Notes: a model not told the origin generated them from the sequence alone. Numbered from the stretch's first letter, positions 46,335 to 56,987 are shown. The stretch: DNA of 64,000 bases from Bacilli bacterium (GCA_017519965.1 JAFWRK010000001.1:76495-140494); one strand, 5' to 3'. Numbers and translations: made by a program.

Positions 46335-47153
46335 TCACATTTCTTTTTGTAGCACTCTTTTTACTGATCTTAAATTATCAGGTAATCTAATATTATTACC
46401 TTCTTCTAAATTGTATCTTAAGTAGCTATAATCATTTTCTTTTCCCACATAATTATTTATTACTGAAGTACTTAGTATTACTCCAAATGAATCAAATATT
46501 TGATCAAGTTCTTTATCTTCAGACTTCATATTAAGTATAAATCCTACTGGACGTAATCCTTGTTTTAACTCATTTGCAGTGTCATAGTCATAATCAAAAC
46601 ATTTATCTTTATCTGTTATATTTATAATGGCACTTGTAATATCATCAAAACTATATGTATCTGTATCATCATCATATACTAAGTTAATCTGATGATTACG
46701 AAGATTTAAATTATCACATATTACACAGGCCGAATATATATTATTATGCTCTAATAATAGTTTATAATATTGTGAAATAGAATTACATATCCCTTTTTTA
46801 TTATAAATAGTATCTATTAATTCTTGTGCTAAGTCTCTACCAATTGTAGGACTTTTTTCTTTTCTTTTTTCATTTAAGGCTTTATTGAGTCCTAAATTTT
46901 TAAGATTGTTATCTTCTAAATATTGTTCTATAAAATCTATTTTTTTAATATAATCATCATCTTTTACATGAAGATTCATTAAGTAAATATCAATTAACTT
47001 ACCATAATCATAATCAATATTATTACATAGATAATCAAATATAATCTTTCTTTTTTCATAGTTTGATAATTCTTCTTTATCAATGTTTTCAAATATCTTT
47101 TTATCTTCTTCTTCTATCTTTTTACTTATTTCATTCCAATTACCAAACATCAT
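46335..47153 (-). CDS. Transglutaminase-like protein
   Basis: 272 residues, no signal or membrane segment. The Cys-His-Asp triad of the transglutaminase-like fold is visible: KKGICNSISQYYKLLL (Cys around 126), NHQINLVYDD (His) and YSFDDITSA (Asp). The N-terminal 100 residues are helical. In prokaryotes such domains are mostly proteases or amidases. Here it is cytosolic; substrate unknown. Confidence 0.72.
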   Translation of the reverse strand: MMFGNWNEISKKIEEEDKKIFENIDKEELSNYEKRKIIFDYLCNNIDYDYGKLIDIYLMNLHVKDDDYIKKIDFIEQYLEDNNLKNLGLNKALNEKRKEKSPTIGRDLAQELIDTIYNKKGICNSISQYYKLLLEHNNIYSACVICDNLNLRNHQINLVYDDDTDTYSFDDITSAIINITDKDKCFDYDYDTANELKQGLRPVGFILNMKSEDKELDQIFDSFGVILSTSVINNYVGKENDYSYLRYNLEEGNNIRLPDNLRSVKRVLQKEM

Positions 47154-47186
47154 GTTATCACTCCTATTAATATAATAGCATAAACA

Positions 47187-47212
47187 AAAAAAGATATAAA
47201 TATATCTTTATT
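47187..47212 (-). terminator. Terminator after the DUF4153-like gene
   Basis: Stem AAAGATATA / TATATCTTT with 2-base loop and seven T on the minus strand. Confidence 0.83.
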
Positions 47213-48785
47213 TTGTTAATACATATCCATCGATATATATTTCATCTAATTCTGGCTCATTATTCTTGATATTAAGATATAAATTCATATCTTTTATATA
47301 ATAATAAGTATTATCATCTAGTTTAATTAATGGATTCTTTTCTATATAATTTGAATATTCATTATCACGAATATTATCTTTTTCTTTATACATTTCATCT
47401 ATATAATTAGTAAAGTCATAAGTTACTTTCTTATCTATATATGCTTTAGTCTTATTACTTTGTACTGTTAATGGTCTCATAGTTTTATATTCACTAATAT
47501 CTATTGTCTCTTTTCCATGATGAGTTAAATATAAATAGCTATTATCATTATCATAATAAATTGGTGTATATAATTCTTCAAAGTCAATCTTTTTTATATA
47601 GTCTGGAAATAGATATCTTACTTCTGTAGAATTAAAATTATCTACAATTGCATGATATGCTGAATAAACTTTTCTTTTTTGACCTTTTTCTAACTTTTCA
47701 ATATTTGTATCTTCTTTTATTTCTTCTTTAATAACCTTTAATTGACTTCTAGTAACAACGTCCATCATGTTTGTAAATGGTAAGACATTTGTTACTATTA
47801 AAGTAATTGCTACTAATATAAATATATTAGCAATATATTTTCTATTTTTATATGTTAAAAATATTATGCTTCCTATTTCTACTACTATTAGTGCTATACC
47901 TAGATATCTATTTAGTGTTATTCCATAATCATTTATTCTAATTACTAATGAATATATTTGAAGTATCAAAGGTATTATAAATAAAGGTGCTAAATACTTG
48001 TTATTGTATTCATAATATTTACTTTTATATTTACCTGAAAATATAGTTATTGGAACCATAAATATAAATAAACTACTACATATTGCAAATACTTCATTTT
48101 GAGGTACTTCTAATTCTAGTATTATCTTTACTATATATATTAATATAATAGCAAATGCTATATCAAATAATGGTATTAATATCTTACTAATTAATATATC
48201 TATAAATTTACTTAAATCATAGTCTTCTACTAATAATGAACTTAGCATGTTTGGAAGTGTATATAGAAGAGATACTATATATAATACTCTTTCATAAATA
48301 TCAAAGTCTATGCTATAAATAAGTGTATCTATAATACCTATAATCATGAATAATCCAATAGTAATAATAATTGAATTAGTTGTAATTATAAATTCATTCT
48401 CAAATAACTTGCATAGGTAATCTGATATTTTCTTTTTAGGTAGAATTATCTTATATAGTGTTATTAAGAATAAAATTAAATTAACTGCTACAAAGAATAT
48501 GTTTAATCTATCACTGTTACTAGTATCTACTATATTACCTACTAATATGCTAATAAAAAATATAAATATATGAGCTAAGACTATTTTCTTACTTTCAAAG
48601 AATGTTTCTAATAAGAATTCCCATATTCCAAAGAATAATAGTGTTATAGGTATTACATAGTAATCATCAAAATTATTAATAACCGCATATAATGTGAATA
48701 AAAATATGCTTATCATGGTGATTGGATATGTCTTATAAAACTTTTTTAAATCTTTTGATATAATCTTTCCAATTAATTTTTTCAT
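47208..48785 (-). CDS. DUF4153-like polytopic membrane protein
   Basis: 525 residues. About 11-12 membrane segments in the first 360 residues, then a polar extracytosolic C-terminal domain. The RINDYGITLNRYLGI segment is typical of DUF4153 proteins. Function unknown in the family as far as I know. Confidence 0.75.
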   Translation of the reverse strand: MKKLIGKIISKDLKKFYKTYPITMISIFLFTLYAVINNFDDYYVIPITLLFFGIWEFLLETFFESKKIVLAHIFIFFISILVGNIVDTSNSDRLNIFFVAVNLILFLITLYKIILPKKKISDYLCKLFENEFIITTNSIIITIGLFMIIGIIDTLIYSIDFDIYERVLYIVSLLYTLPNMLSSLLVEDYDLSKFIDILISKILIPLFDIAFAIILIYIVKIILELEVPQNEVFAICSSLFIFMVPITIFSGKYKSKYYEYNNKYLAPLFIIPLILQIYSLVIRINDYGITLNRYLGIALIVVEIGSIIFLTYKNRKYIANIFILVAITLIVTNVLPFTNMMDVVTRSQLKVIKEEIKEDTNIEKLEKGQKRKVYSAYHAIVDNFNSTEVRYLFPDYIKKIDFEELYTPIYYDNDNSYLYLTHHGKETIDISEYKTMRPLTVQSNKTKAYIDKKVTYDFTNYIDEMYKEKDNIRDNEYSNYIEKNPLIKLDDNTYYYIKDMNLYLNIKNNEPELDEIYIDGYVLTK

Positions 48786-48801
48786 ATAATCCCTCTATTC
48801 T

Positions 48802-49170
48802 TTAATTGTATAACTCATTAAAATCTTTCATCATTATGCCTCTAGAAGCTCCAGTCTCATCTTTAAATTCAAATATTTTTGTTTCTTCTACGTAAGTTAA
48901 TCCTTTTATTTTTCCTTTATTCTCATAGCACTTTAAGAATTCATTCATTATTTCTATTTGTTTATCATCTGTATATGATTTGTATTCATCATGTGACATA
49001 AATGTTTTTAAACCTTTATCAAAATCATTTGAATATTGTTCACATATTTCTAAACTTAAGCTTTCACTTGTTTTTTTATTCTTAAAAATATCTATTACTT
49101 TCATTGTTACTATTCCAGTTATTAGTACTATTAGTATTAGTGCCAATATGATCATTTTTTTCTTTTCCAT
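48802..49170 (-). CDS. Unknown small membrane-anchored protein
   Basis: 122 residues with one N-terminal hydrophobic segment (about 6-26) and a polar outside part holding two cysteines (EICEQY, FLKCYEN). GAGGTATAG before the ATG. No family recognised. Confidence 0.6.
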   Translation of the reverse strand: MEKKKMIILALILIVLITGIVTMKVIDIFKNKKTSESLSLEICEQYSNDFDKGLKTFMSHDEYKSYTDDKQIEIMNEFLKCYENKGKIKGLTYVEETKIFEFKDETGASRGIMMKDFNELYN

Positions 49171-49202
49171 ACTATACCTCTATTTTATCTTTATTATAGC
49201 AC

Positions 49203-49226
49203 AAAAAAACTCATTATTGAGTTTTA
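49203..49226 (-). terminator. Terminator after the deformylase gene
   Basis: Stem AAACTCA / TGAGTTT, 4-base loop, seven T on the minus strand. Confidence 0.85.
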
Positions 49227-49831
49227 GATTTGTTTTTATAAATATCTATTAAATCTTCATAATTTCCTGTCTTAGATATTATGTGATATCCGTGTGTTTG
49301 TCTAAATATTTTTCTTTCTTCTTTATTCATTTGATGTACTTCTTCAGCAATGTCCATATGAAGAATACCATTTAAATGATCATATTCATGTGATAAAACT
49401 GTTGATTCAAAACCGATGAAGTCTTCTTCATGTTTTTTTCTATTAATATCTAAGTATTCTAAAGTTATTTTATATGGTCTTTTAACTAAACCTAAGTTAT
49501 CTAAACAACTAGCGCAAGCTTCCCAATATTCTGTTAAACCTTCTCTTCTTCTAATAACAGGATTAATAAGTATTCTTGATTCATTGTAATTCTTTTCTTC
49601 TTCACTTTCTTTATCAAATTGCATCTTATTAATAATATCTATATTAGTATTCTTTAAATATATGATTCTTTTTGGTATACCTAATTGTATAGCTGCCATT
49701 GCCATTACTTCATTCTCAGTACAATACTCTTCTAAAGTTTTTATAGCTTCACTTAAATCATCATTTGGTTTTACTTCTTCTGATACTTGTCTTAAGTATT
49801 CTTCATTATCTAATATTGTTATTGCTTCCAT
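49214..49831 (-). CDS. def: Peptide deformylase, divergent
   Basis: 205 residues. Motif 3 HEYDHLNG is perfect. Motif 2 is EACASCLD in place of EGCLS, keeping the metal cysteine; motif 1 is VMAMAAIQLGI in place of GxGLAAxQxGI, keeping the glutamine. It removes formyl from the first Met of new proteins. All metal ligands are present, so activity is likely, but the motif changes suggest a divergent branch or second paralogue. Confidence 0.85.
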   Translation of the reverse strand: MEAITILDNEEYLRQVSEEVKPNDDLSEAIKTLEEYCTENEVMAMAAIQLGIPKRIIYLKNTNIDIINKMQFDKESEEEKNYNESRILINPVIRRREGLTEYWEACASCLDNLGLVKRPYKITLEYLDINRKKHEEDFIGFESTVLSHEYDHLNGILHMDIAEEVHQMNKEERKIFRQTHGYHIISKTGNYEDLIDIYKNKSKTQ

Positions 49832-49832
49832 A

Positions 49833-50978
49833 TTATCCTCCTATTTTTTTACTATCATATAGTTTATTTATTTTGCTTTGTAAATAGTCTATAAATTGTT
49901 GATATCTTATGATTTTTTTAAACCATTCTAAAATAATTGATAAAACTAATGATGATAATAATAATGTAATAAATATTAATAAGAAGTGTCCTTTACCCAT
50001 TATAAAATCTTTTAGATAAAATGCTCGTAAAAATGTGTGTAATAGAAATATATTCATAGAATGTTTTCCAAGATACTCAAGGATATTCTTTATAATTGGT
50101 AATTCTAAATAAAAATTGTATAAATACATAATTATTATCATTGGAATTAATCCAAAATTAATTTCCCAAAATCTACTTAATGGTATTTTTTGATATACCT
50201 TGTATAATATTATAACTAATATTGTTTCTAAAAAGAATTTTATTAAACTATTTGTTTTATTTTTAGTATTTTTAAATATATTTAAATTAGCCATTCTTAC
50301 TATTAAATTTTTATCTGCGCAAAGCATACCTAAAAAAACTGCAAAAATAAATGCTGTATATGATTCAGAAGAAAATCTTATAGATAAGACTCTTGGTATT
50401 GTTATTATTAATAATCCTGTAATTAGATATCCATATTTTTGTATTGATCTATATAGAATTGGTATAGATATTATAAATAATAATGCAATACTCATGTACC
50501 ACCATGTTCCATTTAATAAATCTACACCAAAAAGATATGCTAATCCAGAAAAGTTAAATAATATATCTACTATTCCTTTTATTATATTTCCATTAAAGAA
50601 TAATGATTGTGTCCTACTATCAATTAACTGACATACAATCATTGATAAAGCTACAATGATCCAATAACCTGAAAAGGTTTTAATAATTCTAGTTACTACC
50701 CATTTGCTATCATCTATATTGTTTAAATTCTTTTTCTTTAATATTTGTTTATATGATAACATTAGTCCATATCCTGTTATAAAAGCATATATGCTTACAC
50801 ATATTTTAAAGAATAATGCTATTCGTATTGCTCTATCTTGTGACAGTGGATAAAAATTAATACTATATCCCATAAATCTTTCTACTGATAAAAATGAATG
50901 ATGAAATAACATTAAACATATTGCAATTCCTTTTAATGCTTGACTATTATTCTTTTTAAATTCTCTCTCTACTTTCAT
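49833..50978 (-). CDS. Membrane acyltransferase (family 3)
   Basis: 381 residues, about 10 membrane segments. It begins with QALKGIAICLMLFHHSF, the family's catalytic His-His near residue 26-27, and has a later HSMNIFLLHTFLRAFY segment typical of acyltransferase 3 proteins. They O-acetylate sugars of surface polymers. The ribosome site is weak. Confidence 0.85.
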   Translation of the reverse strand: MKVEREFKKNNSQALKGIAICLMLFHHSFLSVERFMGYSINFYPLSQDRAIRIALFFKICVSIYAFITGYGLMLSYKQILKKKNLNNIDDSKWVVTRIIKTFSGYWIIVALSMIVCQLIDSRTQSLFFNGNIIKGIVDILFNFSGLAYLFGVDLLNGTWWYMSIALLFIISIPILYRSIQKYGYLITGLLIITIPRVLSIRFSSESYTAFIFAVFLGMLCADKNLIVRMANLNIFKNTKNKTNSLIKFFLETILVIILYKVYQKIPLSRFWEINFGLIPMIIIMYLYNFYLELPIIKNILEYLGKHSMNIFLLHTFLRAFYLKDFIMGKGHFLLIFITLLLSSLVLSIILEWFKKIIRYQQFIDYLQSKINKLYDSKKIGG

Positions 50979-51098
50979 TTATATTCATCTCTTTCTTTTT
51001 CTATTTTAAAATATGTATATTTTTTAAGCAACTTAAATCAATAAAAATACTAGTATTTTTTATTTGTTTTTTTATTATTTTATGAGATAATTATTATG

Positions 51099-51104
51099 TA
51101 TAAT
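51099..51104 (+). promoter_or_regulatory. -10 element before the type VII locus
   Basis: Perfect TATAAT preceded by ATG, 15 bases before the essC ATG; no clear -35. A start here would leave a very short leader that may cut into the GGGGTG site. Confidence 0.4.
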
Positions 51105-51118
51105 TGGGGTGAAGATAT

Positions 51119-54100
51119 ATGAGATTATATATTCAGGAAAAAGATAGTTTAATTAAGTTTAACTTACCAGCTAAAGTAGATGGTTCTATATTATTTAATT
51201 ATAGATCAGCTGATACTGGTATTGAAAATACTATAAACATTGATGCTATTGATAATAAATGGATATTAAAAAGTAATGGTAGTATTAATATTTATCAAGG
51301 ACAAAATCAAGTATTAGAAACTGTTGAATTAGAAGATTATAGATGTATTCCTGTTTATACTGTATCATCTAGTCTGTTATATCTTTTTTGTTTGCCATCT
51401 GTTTGTAAATATGAAGCTAGTTATTCTACTGCTAATGTTAATACAATTACTATAGGTAGTGGTCCTGATAATAATATTCAATCTACTCAAAGATTAATGT
51501 CAGATAAACATGCAATTATACAGATGGAAAATAATAGAACATATATTACGCCCGCTTCAAATGATAAAAATATAAACATCTATATTAATAATAAAAAGAT
51601 TTATAGTAAAACTGAACTATTTGTTGGAGATATTCTTTTCATGAATGGATTTAGAATTATTTGGATGAATAAATTCTTAAAAATCCCTATGGACTCTAAA
51701 TTATATAAAATTAATGGACTTAATGCACAATTAAATACTCTTTCTAAAAGTTATAAAGAATATACACCTGTTGAAGAATATGAAAGTAATGTACCTTTAT
51801 ATACTGATAATCAATATTTCTCTCATATGCCTAGACTTCGTGTATTACCTGAAAACTTTGAAGTTAAAATTGATGCTCCACCAGCTTCTCCTATTCACGA
51901 TAATGATATGCCATTTCTTTTAAGTATTGGATCAAGTTTTACAATACTTGGAATGTTATTTATATATGGATTTAACCTATATTCAGGAATATCTACTGAA
52001 GGAAAATCAATAACTAGTCTTATTCCCCAGATAATAATGATTGTAAGCATGATTATAGGTTCTTTGTTATTACCTTTTCTTACTAAAAGGTGGACTAAAA
52101 AGATGGCTACTCAAAGAGAAAAAGAAAGACAAGAGAAATATGGTAAATACTTAAGTGAAATTGAAGAAAAAATTTCTGTTGCAAAAAAGAAACAAGAACA
52201 ATTATTTAATGATAATTATCAAAATCTTGAAAATACATTAAGTATTATTCAAAATCGTGGAAATCAATTGTGGAATAGAGAAATAGTTGATGATGATTTT
52301 ATTGAAGTTAGAATTGGTGTTGGTAGTAAGCCATCTCTAATATCTTTGAATGCTCCTCAAGAAAGCTTTAGTTTAGATGATGATAACTTACTACAAGCGG
52401 TATATGATTTAGAAAAAAAATATGACAAATTAGAAAATGTTCCTATAACAATTAGTTTTAAAGAACAAATAGTTAGCGCTTTAATACTATTTAATTCTAA
52501 TAAAGATGCTTTTATAAATGGAATACTTTTACAATTGCTTGCTTATCATAGTCCTATGGATTTAAAAATAGTTGTCGTTACAGATCAAGCTAATAGTTAT
52601 AGATGGGATTTTTTAAGATATACCCCTCATTGCTGGAGTGATGATAAACAAGTTAGATATTATGCTAATAATTCAGATGATTTAAAAATATTGTGTCAAA
52701 CATTAGATAATGAATTCTTAGAAAGAAAGAATATTAAAAGTCAGAAAGAATCTGAAAGTGGTGAACTAGTAAAAGAAAGAAGACAAGAAGCAGACTTATA
52801 TGAATCTTACTACTTAATTATTACTGATGATTTTAAAGCTTTAAGAAACTATAAATTTACAAGTGATTTATTAGAATCTGAATTTAATTATGGTTTTTCT
52901 ATGGTTGTTATTGAAGATAATCTAAAGAATATGCCTAAAGAATGTCAGAAATTTGTTGTTGTTAATGATAATGAAAGTGGAATGTTCTCTAGTGATATTA
53001 CTGAAAAGCAAACTATTAAATTTAATGCTGAATTTTTAAATAACTATAATATGAGAGCTATTGGCAATTTAATAAGTAATATTCCTGTACAAGGTAAGAA
53101 TGCAGAAAGTCAACTTCCTAATTCTTTATCTTTTATGCAAATGTATAATGTTGGAAATATTAAACAATTTAATGTACGTAATAGATGGTTAACAAGTGAT
53201 CCAATGAGCACTTTATCTGCTCCTGTTGGAGTTCATACTAATGGAGAATTATTCTACTTAGACTTACATGAAAAATATGATGGGCCTCATGGATTAATTG
53301 CTGGTTCTACTGGATCTGGTAAATCAGAGTTTATTATTACATATATATTATCTATGGCTCTTAACTATGATCCAAAAGAAGTACAATTTGTATTAATTGA
53401 CTATAAAGGTGGAGGTTTAGCTGGTGCTTTTGAAAATAGAGATTTAGGTGTTGCTATTCCTCATTTAGCTGGTACTATCACTAACTTAGATACTGCCGAA
53501 ATGAATCGTACTTTAGTATCTATTCAAAGTGAATTAAAAAGAAGACAAGCTAAGTTTAATGAGGTTAAAGAAAAAGTTGGAGAAAGTACAATGGATATTT
53601 ATAAATATCAAAGATTGTATCGTGAAGGCTTAATTGATGAACCTATATCTCACTTATTTATAATATCTGATGAGTTTGCTGAATTAAAAGCACAACAACC
53701 TGATTTTATGAATCAATTAGTATCTACTGCTCGTATTGGACGTTCATTAGGAGTTCACTTAATACTTGCTACACAAAAGCCTAGTGGAGTCGTTAATGAT
53801 CAAATTTGGTCAAACTCTAGATTTAAAGTATGTTTAAAAGTTCAAACTAAAGCAGATAGTATGGAAATGTTAAAAAGACCTGAAGCAGCATCTATTAAAG
53901 AAACTGGAAGATTCTACTTACAAGTTGGTTATGATGAATACTTTGATATTGGTCAATCTGCATGGTCTGGAGATAAATATGTACCAGTTGAAAGAATTAT
54001 TAAAAAGCTAGATGATTCTATTAACTTTGTAAATAATACAGGTAGTGTTTTCAAGAATTCAACTGATTCTATAAATATGGAATTAAAAGCAGTTGATTAT

Positions 54101-55744
54101 GGTGATCAATTAACTAATATAGTTAAATATCTATATGAGATTTCTGTTGAGGATAAGTTTATTCCAATTAAGTTATGGTTACCTTCATTAAGTAAACATT
54201 TATTATTAACTGATTTAATTAAAAAATATAGTAATAGTATTTCAAAAAATAATTTAACAATACCTATTGGAGAATATGATGCTCCAGTAAGACAAGAGCA
54301 AGGATTATTTAATCTTGAACTACTTAAGGGTAATGTTTTGATTTATGGATTACCTTCTTCTGGAAAAGATAATTTAGTTTCTACTATAGTACATAGTTTA
54401 TGCTCAAATTATTCTCCTGAGGAAGTCAATATCTATATAGGTGACTTTGGAGCTGAAACTTTAAAAGTATTTAATAAATATCCACAAGTTGGTGATGTAT
54501 TTGTTACTGATGATGATCAAAAACTTGTTAATTTAATTAAAATGCTAGAAAAAGAGTTAGATAAAAGGAAGAAAGAATACTCAGACTTTGGTGGAAACTT
54601 TATTGAATATAACTCATTATCCGGTAAAAAAGATAATGCAATTGTAGTTGCATTAAATAACTTTGAAAACTTTGTCGAAAACTATCCTAAGCTTAGTGAT
54701 GAGTTTTCTACTCTATTTAGAGATGGTTATAAATATGGAATAGTATTTATAGTTACAACTGCTGTGAGTAATGTAATTAGATCTAGAACTGCTCAAAGTT
54801 TTATTACTAAAATATGTTTAAAGATGCCTAATGATTATGATTATAGAGATTTATTAGGAGCTCCTAAAGGTATGGTTCCAGTAGACAATTATTCTAGAGG
54901 TATATTCTCTATAGATGGTGGGGAAGCTTTAGAATTCCAAACTGCTGATATTTGTAATCGTGAGGAAAAAACTAAGTATGTTTTAGACTATAGTGAAGAA
55001 TTAAAGAAAAAATATAATACTAAAGCTCCTATTATACCTGTTCTTCCAGAAATTGCATATGTAGATGATTATATGTATGAATTACATGGATTGGAAAGTG
55101 TACCTATAGGAGTAGAAATAAATAGCTTAGATGTATATGTATATAATTTCTTAGAGAATAAGATTAATCTTATATCTAGTAAATCTATTAAGAGTCATAC
55201 ATATTTCTTATATGCTCTTATTAAGCAAATGCTTACAATACCTAAGACTAAGGTTCATATAATTGATGCCTTAAGTATATATAGAGGTAATTATAAAAAT
55301 ATTGAATTGTATAATGATAAATATGAATCAGCATTTGTAAAAATGTATAATAACGTTATAGATGATAGTAAGTTAGATCAAACTAATGTATTTATTGTTT
55401 TAGGTATAAAAGAATTTATTTCTAAAGTATCTGATAAATATGGTGATAAGTTTGAATACTTATTTGAGAAAGTTAAAAAATGTCAGAAGAATACTTTTAT
55501 TTTCTTAGATGATTCTGAATCTTATAAATCATTACAAGTTGAAGATTGGTTTAGAAAAAATATTAATAATACATATGGTATCTGGTTGGGTGAAGATATA
55601 TCTGTTCAAGTTGCCTTAGGTGTTACTTCTCTAAGTATGGAGGATAAACAAATAATGTTCCCTTGTATTGGATACCCTGTATATCAAGGTAATTATATGA
55701 TTATAAAATATGTTGTAGATGGAGTTGATCGTAAAGATGAATAA
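51119..55744 (+). CDS. essC: Type VII secretion ATPase EssC/YukB
   Basis: 1541 residues. N-terminal FHA-like part (TIGSGPDNNI about 110, MSDKHAII), two membrane segments (about 264-285 and 300-322), coiled coil, then three FtsK/SpoIIIE-type domains. The first has an intact Walker A GSTGSGKSE (about 730) and Walker B LFIISDEFAEL. The second has GLPSSGKDN, where Asp replaces the Thr/Ser; the third has no recognisable Walker A. Only the first therefore seems catalytic, as in known EssC. It is the motor of the type VIIb system and heads an eight-gene plus-strand unit. Confidence 0.95.
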   Translation: MRLYIQEKDSLIKFNLPAKVDGSILFNYRSADTGIENTINIDAIDNKWILKSNGSINIYQGQNQVLETVELEDYRCIPVYTVSSSLLYLFCLPSVCKYEASYSTANVNTITIGSGPDNNIQSTQRLMSDKHAIIQMENNRTYITPASNDKNINIYINNKKIYSKTELFVGDILFMNGFRIIWMNKFLKIPMDSKLYKINGLNAQLNTLSKSYKEYTPVEEYESNVPLYTDNQYFSHMPRLRVLPENFEVKIDAPPASPIHDNDMPFLLSIGSSFTILGMLFIYGFNLYSGISTEGKSITSLIPQIIMIVSMIIGSLLLPFLTKRWTKKMATQREKERQEKYGKYLSEIEEKISVAKKKQEQLFNDNYQNLENTLSIIQNRGNQLWNREIVDDDFIEVRIGVGSKPSLISLNAPQESFSLDDDNLLQAVYDLEKKYDKLENVPITISFKEQIVSALILFNSNKDAFINGILLQLLAYHSPMDLKIVVVTDQANSYRWDFLRYTPHCWSDDKQVRYYANNSDDLKILCQTLDNEFLERKNIKSQKESESGELVKERRQEADLYESYYLIITDDFKALRNYKFTSDLLESEFNYGFSMVVIEDNLKNMPKECQKFVVVNDNESGMFSSDITEKQTIKFNAEFLNNYNMRAIGNLISNIPVQGKNAESQLPNSLSFMQMYNVGNIKQFNVRNRWLTSDPMSTLSAPVGVHTNGELFYLDLHEKYDGPHGLIAGSTGSGKSEFIITYILSMALNYDPKEVQFVLIDYKGGGLAGAFENRDLGVAIPHLAGTITNLDTAEMNRTLVSIQSELKRRQAKFNEVKEKVGESTMDIYKYQRLYREGLIDEPISHLFIISDEFAELKAQQPDFMNQLVSTARIGRSLGVHLILATQKPSGVVNDQIWSNSRFKVCLKVQTKADSMEMLKRPEAASIKETGRFYLQVGYDEYFDIGQSAWSGDKYVPVERIIKKLDDSINFVNNTGSVFKNSTDSINMELKAVDYGDQLTNIVKYLYEISVEDKFIPIKLWLPSLSKHLLLTDLIKKYSNSISKNNLTIPIGEYDAPVRQEQGLFNLELLKGNVLIYGLPSSGKDNLVSTIVHSLCSNYSPEEVNIYIGDFGAETLKVFNKYPQVGDVFVTDDDQKLVNLIKMLEKELDKRKKEYSDFGGNFIEYNSLSGKKDNAIVVALNNFENFVENYPKLSDEFSTLFRDGYKYGIVFIVTTAVSNVIRSRTAQSFITKICLKMPNDYDYRDLLGAPKGMVPVDNYSRGIFSIDGGEALEFQTADICNREEKTKYVLDYSEELKKKYNTKAPIIPVLPEIAYVDDYMYELHGLESVPIGVEINSLDVYVYNFLENKINLISSKSIKSHTYFLYALIKQMLTIPKTKVHIIDALSIYRGNYKNIELYNDKYESAFVKMYNNVIDDSKLDQTNVFIVLGIKEFISKVSDKYGDKFEYLFEKVKKCQKNTFIFLDDSESYKSLQVEDWFRKNINNTYGIWLGEDISVQVALGVTSLSMEDKQIMFPCIGYPVYQGNYMIIKYVVDGVDRKDE

Positions 55745-55991
55745 CAAGATATTAATAGAATTAATTGTTCCTGTCTTAGAAGAACGATATGATGTTTTTA
55801 TTCCTGCAAATCGTAAGATAGGTAATGTTATTGAACTATGTTCTAAAGTTGTTTCTGACTTATCTGGTGGATATTTTATAATAAGTGATGAGATTAAATT
55901 ATATAGTGGTGTTGATGGCAGTATGTATGATATAAATGAATTAGTTAGAAAAACTGATATAAGAAATGGAAGTCGTTTAATATTAATGTGA
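55737..55991 (+). CDS. YukD/EsaB-like ubiquitin-fold protein
   Basis: 84 residues from the ATG at 55737, which overlaps the essC end by 8 bases (an ATG six codons earlier also exists). KILIELIVPVLEERYDVFIP followed by a helix and SRLILM at the end matches the YukD ubiquitin-like fold of type VIIb loci. It is a small cytosolic regulator. Confidence 0.82.
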   Translation: MNNKILIELIVPVLEERYDVFIPANRKIGNVIELCSKVVSDLSGGYFIISDEIKLYSGVDGSMYDINELVRKTDIRNGSRLILM

Positions 55992-56001
55992 GGTGGGTTT
56001 A

Positions 56002-56325
56002 ATGAATTCTAGTAGTATTGCTTCTAAAATAAATCAATATAATTCTAGTTTAAACAAAGTAGGAGTTGTAAGAAACAATTTAGTTTCTGCTATAGAAGTT
56101 TTGAGTAATATAATTGATACTCAAAATAGTTGTTATAAGTTAGATGATGGAAGCGCAAGCGGTAGTTATTTAAATGATTTGTTAGAAAAAGAAAAAGGGA
56201 TTCTTTCTAATATTGATAGTAATGTTGTTCCTGCTATTAATAGAGCAATAGAAAATTTAAGATATCAATATCAAGCTGCTCTACAAAGAGAAGCAGCAGA
56301 AAGAGAGGCAAGTTTAAATGGCTAA
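56002..56325 (+). CDS. Small helical type VII-associated protein 1
   Basis: 107 residues from the ATG after GAGGTGGG. Helical, with IASKINQYNSSLNKVGVV and a C-terminal Ala/Glu helix; resembles DUF5082/YwqH-like partner proteins. No WXG motif or YxxxD/E tail. It overlaps the next gene by 8 bases. Confidence 0.65.
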   Translation: MNSSSIASKINQYNSSLNKVGVVRNNLVSAIEVLSNIIDTQNSCYKLDDGSASGSYLNDLLEKEKGILSNIDSNVVPAINRAIENLRYQYQAALQREAAEREASLNG

Positions 56326-56617
56326 GTTGATAATGAATACAGAGAAAATAAATACTCAGGGTGAAGAATTAAAAAAAATAGCTAAAGACTATAATAAGAT
56401 AATTGATGACACTTATAAAAAATTGGCTGACATTAATAATGATGGAGTTTTTCTAAGTGATAGCTCTACAGGTGCTGCTAGTAAATTGATTAAATCATCT
56501 GAAATTGATAAGAAAAACTTAGAAACTATTGGTAATAATATGTATGTTTTAGGTGACAAAATAGTTAATTATAGTAAAAGTATTAAAAAAACATCTGATG
56601 ATTCTATAGGAGGTTAA
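56318..56617 (+). CDS. WXG100-like protein 2
   Basis: 99 residues, two helices with a central turn (NDGVFLSDSSTG) where WXG100 proteins have WxG; the Trp is replaced. Likely a secreted or partner protein of the system. Confidence 0.65.
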   Translation: MAKLIMNTEKINTQGEELKKIAKDYNKIIDDTYKKLADINNDGVFLSDSSTGAASKLIKSSEIDKKNLETIGNNMYVLGDKIVNYSKSIKKTSDDSIGG

Positions 56618-56618
56618 T

Positions 56619-56921
56619 ATGTCAAAAGTAAATATTGATACTGATTTAGTAAATAAGGATCTACTACCTTTAGTTAATAGTGAACAAAGTAAGATAGATA
56701 CAGCAGCCTCTTCTGCTTCTTCTATTTCATTTCCTGATGGTGATTTGGGTTGGGGAAGTGTTCATTCAGAATTATCAGATTGTTCAAGCTTATTTAAGAA
56801 ATATAATGAATGGATTAATAGAGTTAATACTGCTTATAACAATGATATTAAAAATAGTGTAGAGAGTATTATTTCTTTAAATATTGAAGATGTTAATAAG
56901 CGTGAACCTATTGTAAAGTGA
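56619..56921 (+). CDS. WXG100-like protein 3
   Basis: 100 residues, GGAGG before the ATG. Two helices with a central GDLGWGSVHSEL turn: one Trp at the expected place but WGS instead of WxG. Followed by an 82-base gap with a possible promoter. Confidence 0.65.
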   Translation: MSKVNIDTDLVNKDLLPLVNSEQSKIDTAASSASSISFPDGDLGWGSVHSELSDCSSLFKKYNEWINRVNTAYNNDIKNSVESIISLNIEDVNKREPIVK

Positions 56922-56958
56922 TGTATAATTAGTTGTTTTATGTTGCAATATCAACATT

Positions 56959-56987
56959 TTGTAGATTATTATTAAGTTAGATATAAT
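56959..56987 (+). promoter_or_regulatory. Possible internal promoter in the type VII locus
   Basis: TTGTAG, 17-base spacer, TATAAT (56982-56987). It would give the last three genes, including the probable substrates, extra transcript. It sits very near the AAGGAG site. Confidence 0.4.
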
